Origin: Diphasiastrum complanatum
Taxonomy: Eukaryota; Streptophyta; Lycopodiopsida; Lycopodiales; Lycopodiaceae
Reading direction: 5' to 3'
Assembly: GCA_029204225.1 (NCBI GenBank)
Contig: CM055092.1
Location: 61,575,779-61,639,778 of the forward strand
Length of the DNA stretch: 64,000 nucleotides
Part shown: positions 37,401 through 40,337 of the stretch, piece by piece
Layout: each line of letters starts with the position of its first letter
Position numbering within the stretch: the first letter of the stretch is position 1
Translations under genes and position numbers: made by a program
The notes under the pieces: model-generated
The model's database searches: none
The model's input: only the letters and a program-made list of their open reading frames with translations
What the model was told of the DNA's origin: nothing

Positions 37401-40305
37401 ATGCAAAAATTGCGCCACGAGTAAACCCTAAACGCATGCAATGCCAGTACATACTACAAAGCTTATGGCGCGATTTTTGGGGTTTACAGATGTTATAGAC
37501 AGTCTAGTAACAAGTAGATACATCTAATTTCATGAGAATGCTCTAGAGAAATTAGAATGCAATTTCAAGAGAAAAAGTTGTGTATGGTGATTATGGTCAC
37601 TTTCCTCATGTATTAGGTTGCAAGAATCTGTTCATGCCCATTCCCAGTACATACTACAAAGCTTATGGCGCGGTTTCAGAAAAAAAAAATCGTTTTTTTT
37701 TCGGTCATTTCGAACACTGAAACAGCGTTTCGAAACGAGGTCGTTTCGTACGCCCCATTTCGAAAGCGTTTCAGCATTCGAAACGCGTTTCGAGGAAACA
37801 CTGGGTTGATCTAGACGATGCCGCTCGGCGTGCTCTGCGGGGTGATCCCGAGGATGATGCCGATGCCAATGAGACCACTCCCCTCCCTGCTGACGTTCCA
37901 TTGCCCTCCTCTGATGATGAGCCCACATATGATTCGGACGAGACGGTCGACCTTGCAGGGGATGGTCCACGTGCCCCACCCAGTACTCCCACATCACGCC
38001 CCCTTTCAGATGATGGCTGGTCAGAGTTTGCGAGGGAGACAGTGGCTGCTGCCCAGAGACAGATAGCGCAGAGACGACTCAGAGCATCACAGGCAGGCAG
38101 TCCTTCCCAGAGACCCCCCCGTGGCAGAGGGAGACCCCCAGGCAGGAGTGTACCACAAAGGGTTCCTTCCGGCAGACCCAAAGGCAGGCCAGCCAAGAGG
38201 GGACGCACTGATGATTTTTCTAGTCGTCTCTTGGCAGGCGTTGCCCGAGACTTAGAGGAGTCCCAGATGCCTCCACACTCCCAGCCAGACTTTGTAGTTG
38301 ACACCCTTGCAGATGCATCTGGCACGCAGAGGAATGATCTTTTTAGCACAGACTTGTAGATACTAATACACATTTTAGCATCATGTACAGTGGCATCAGA
38401 TGGGATGTATATATTTTTACAGTCTATTTGTATCATGGCTAATTTATCGTGGTTGCTTACAAATGATTAGCTCTGTGAAATTTGAATGGTTAGTGTTTGC
38501 TCCATGCAAGATGAGAGAGAGAGAGAGAGAGAGAGAGAAAGAAAGAAAGAAAGAAAGAAAGCTTTATTAATGTCTTTTCCATGCCAGAGAGAGACCAGCA
38601 CATCTGCATCTCTCTCATAACATATGCATCATGTTCAATCATTTAAAATAACACCCTAAACCCTAAACCCTAGCAAATGGCACAGTTAACATAACACCCT
38701 AAACCCTAACAAATCATCCTAAAGCCACAACCCCACAGCCATAACCATCAAAACAAGCCACAACCATAATCATCATAACCACATCCATAAACATCATCAA
38801 CCCCACCCCACGTCCTCATTGTGTCGTAGGCATTGCACCACAGGTATGTGCAGATTCAACATCAAAGCAGCACTTGTGTAGCATGCACTTAAACCTGCGT
38901 AGAATGTAATAATGGTCCAGGAATACAGTCCACAGGTTCGTGAAGCCGGTACGAACCCAAGGGACCGAGCCTGGCTCGATTCGGGTATCGTCCGGTCAAA
39001 ATGCCCGTTCGATGGGACAGAAACGCAATTAGGTCAATCAAAATGGACTAGTTTTGCAACTTTCCGTCCGACGGCCCCGTTTCTTCAAACGGGATCCGTT
39101 TCAGGTGCCGTCTGTTTCGGCCAGTGGACAACCTCGATAGGAGCCTGTCGGAACAGACAGGATGAGGAAAGGACCGACGAAAAACCTAGAACGTCCGTCC
39201 GACGTTCAACAGGGCTTCAAGGACACGTCGCCAGGGACGGGACCAGAAAACATTTGGAATCGACAAAATGGCCCAGGAATACAGTCCACGGATTTGTGAT
39301 CCCAATACGAACACAGCGGACCTCTATTGGAACCCGTGGGAGCAGACGGGACAAGGATAGAATGGACGGCAGGCCCAGTACGTCCTTCCGAAGTTCGACG
39401 TCAAACATGGCTTCAAGGACACTTTGTCCGGTCGGGACCTGAAAACATTTGGAATCGACAAAATGGCCCAGGAATACAGTCCACGGATTCGTGATCCCGA
39501 TACGAACACAAAGGACCGAGGCTAACTCGATTCGGGTGTCGTTCGGTCAAAATGGCCCTTCGACGGGACAGAAACGCAATTAGGTCAAGGGAAATGGACT
39601 AGTTTTGCAGCTCTCCGCCCGACGGCCCAGTTTCTCCAAACAGGATCCGTTTCGGGTGTCGTCGGTTTCGGCCAACGGACCGCCAAGAACCTGTGGGAGG
39701 ACGAGGAACGGACGGACGGCCTGTAGTGAATGAAACAATTTTGCATAAGTAATTACTAAGCTATTGAAGTTAGGTCTGAAGCAAATTTTTTTGCAAATTT
39801 TTTTGGTACCATTTTCCTATTTTTTAACAGAAGGGGGCAGGTGGGTGCCAAACACCCTCTGATAATTAATTCCGGGGGAAAAACAGGGGCCAGGTGCCTG
39901 TATTTTTATTTTTATTTTGAAAAAAAAATTTCAAAATGGGGGACGCGTCCGGTCATATTTATATGCAGCTATTTGTCTGGGACACTACTAACAGGTTTGA
40001 AAGGATTATAAATCTAATCACATTGCTCAAAATCTAGTAAGTCCCAAAGCCTTGCAACTATTCTACAACCAATTCAGATATAGATTATTCAGATGCAAGT
40101 GATTCAGATAAGTCAGATAGATTATTCAGATGCAACTACTAGTAAAAATCGTAGAAAACAAAAAAACGTGCCGTTTTCATTCCTATACTTTGTCAGCTTA
40201 GAGTGCCCGGTTTAGGTTCTAGGGTGCCGGTTTCATAAATCAGTGAATCACTGAATCAATGCATTTTGCAAGCAGGCAGCCCGTGGTGGCCCACAAATTT
40301 TTTAG

Positions 40306-40337
<32 letters not shown>

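Noticed and set aside
38650-38710. Telomere end
   Set aside because: Only a few CCCTAAA units inside intron sequence; an interstitial trace.
38912-39442. 176-codon frame in GC-rich repeats
   Set aside because: The frame is not kept among the three repeat units and shows no domain.
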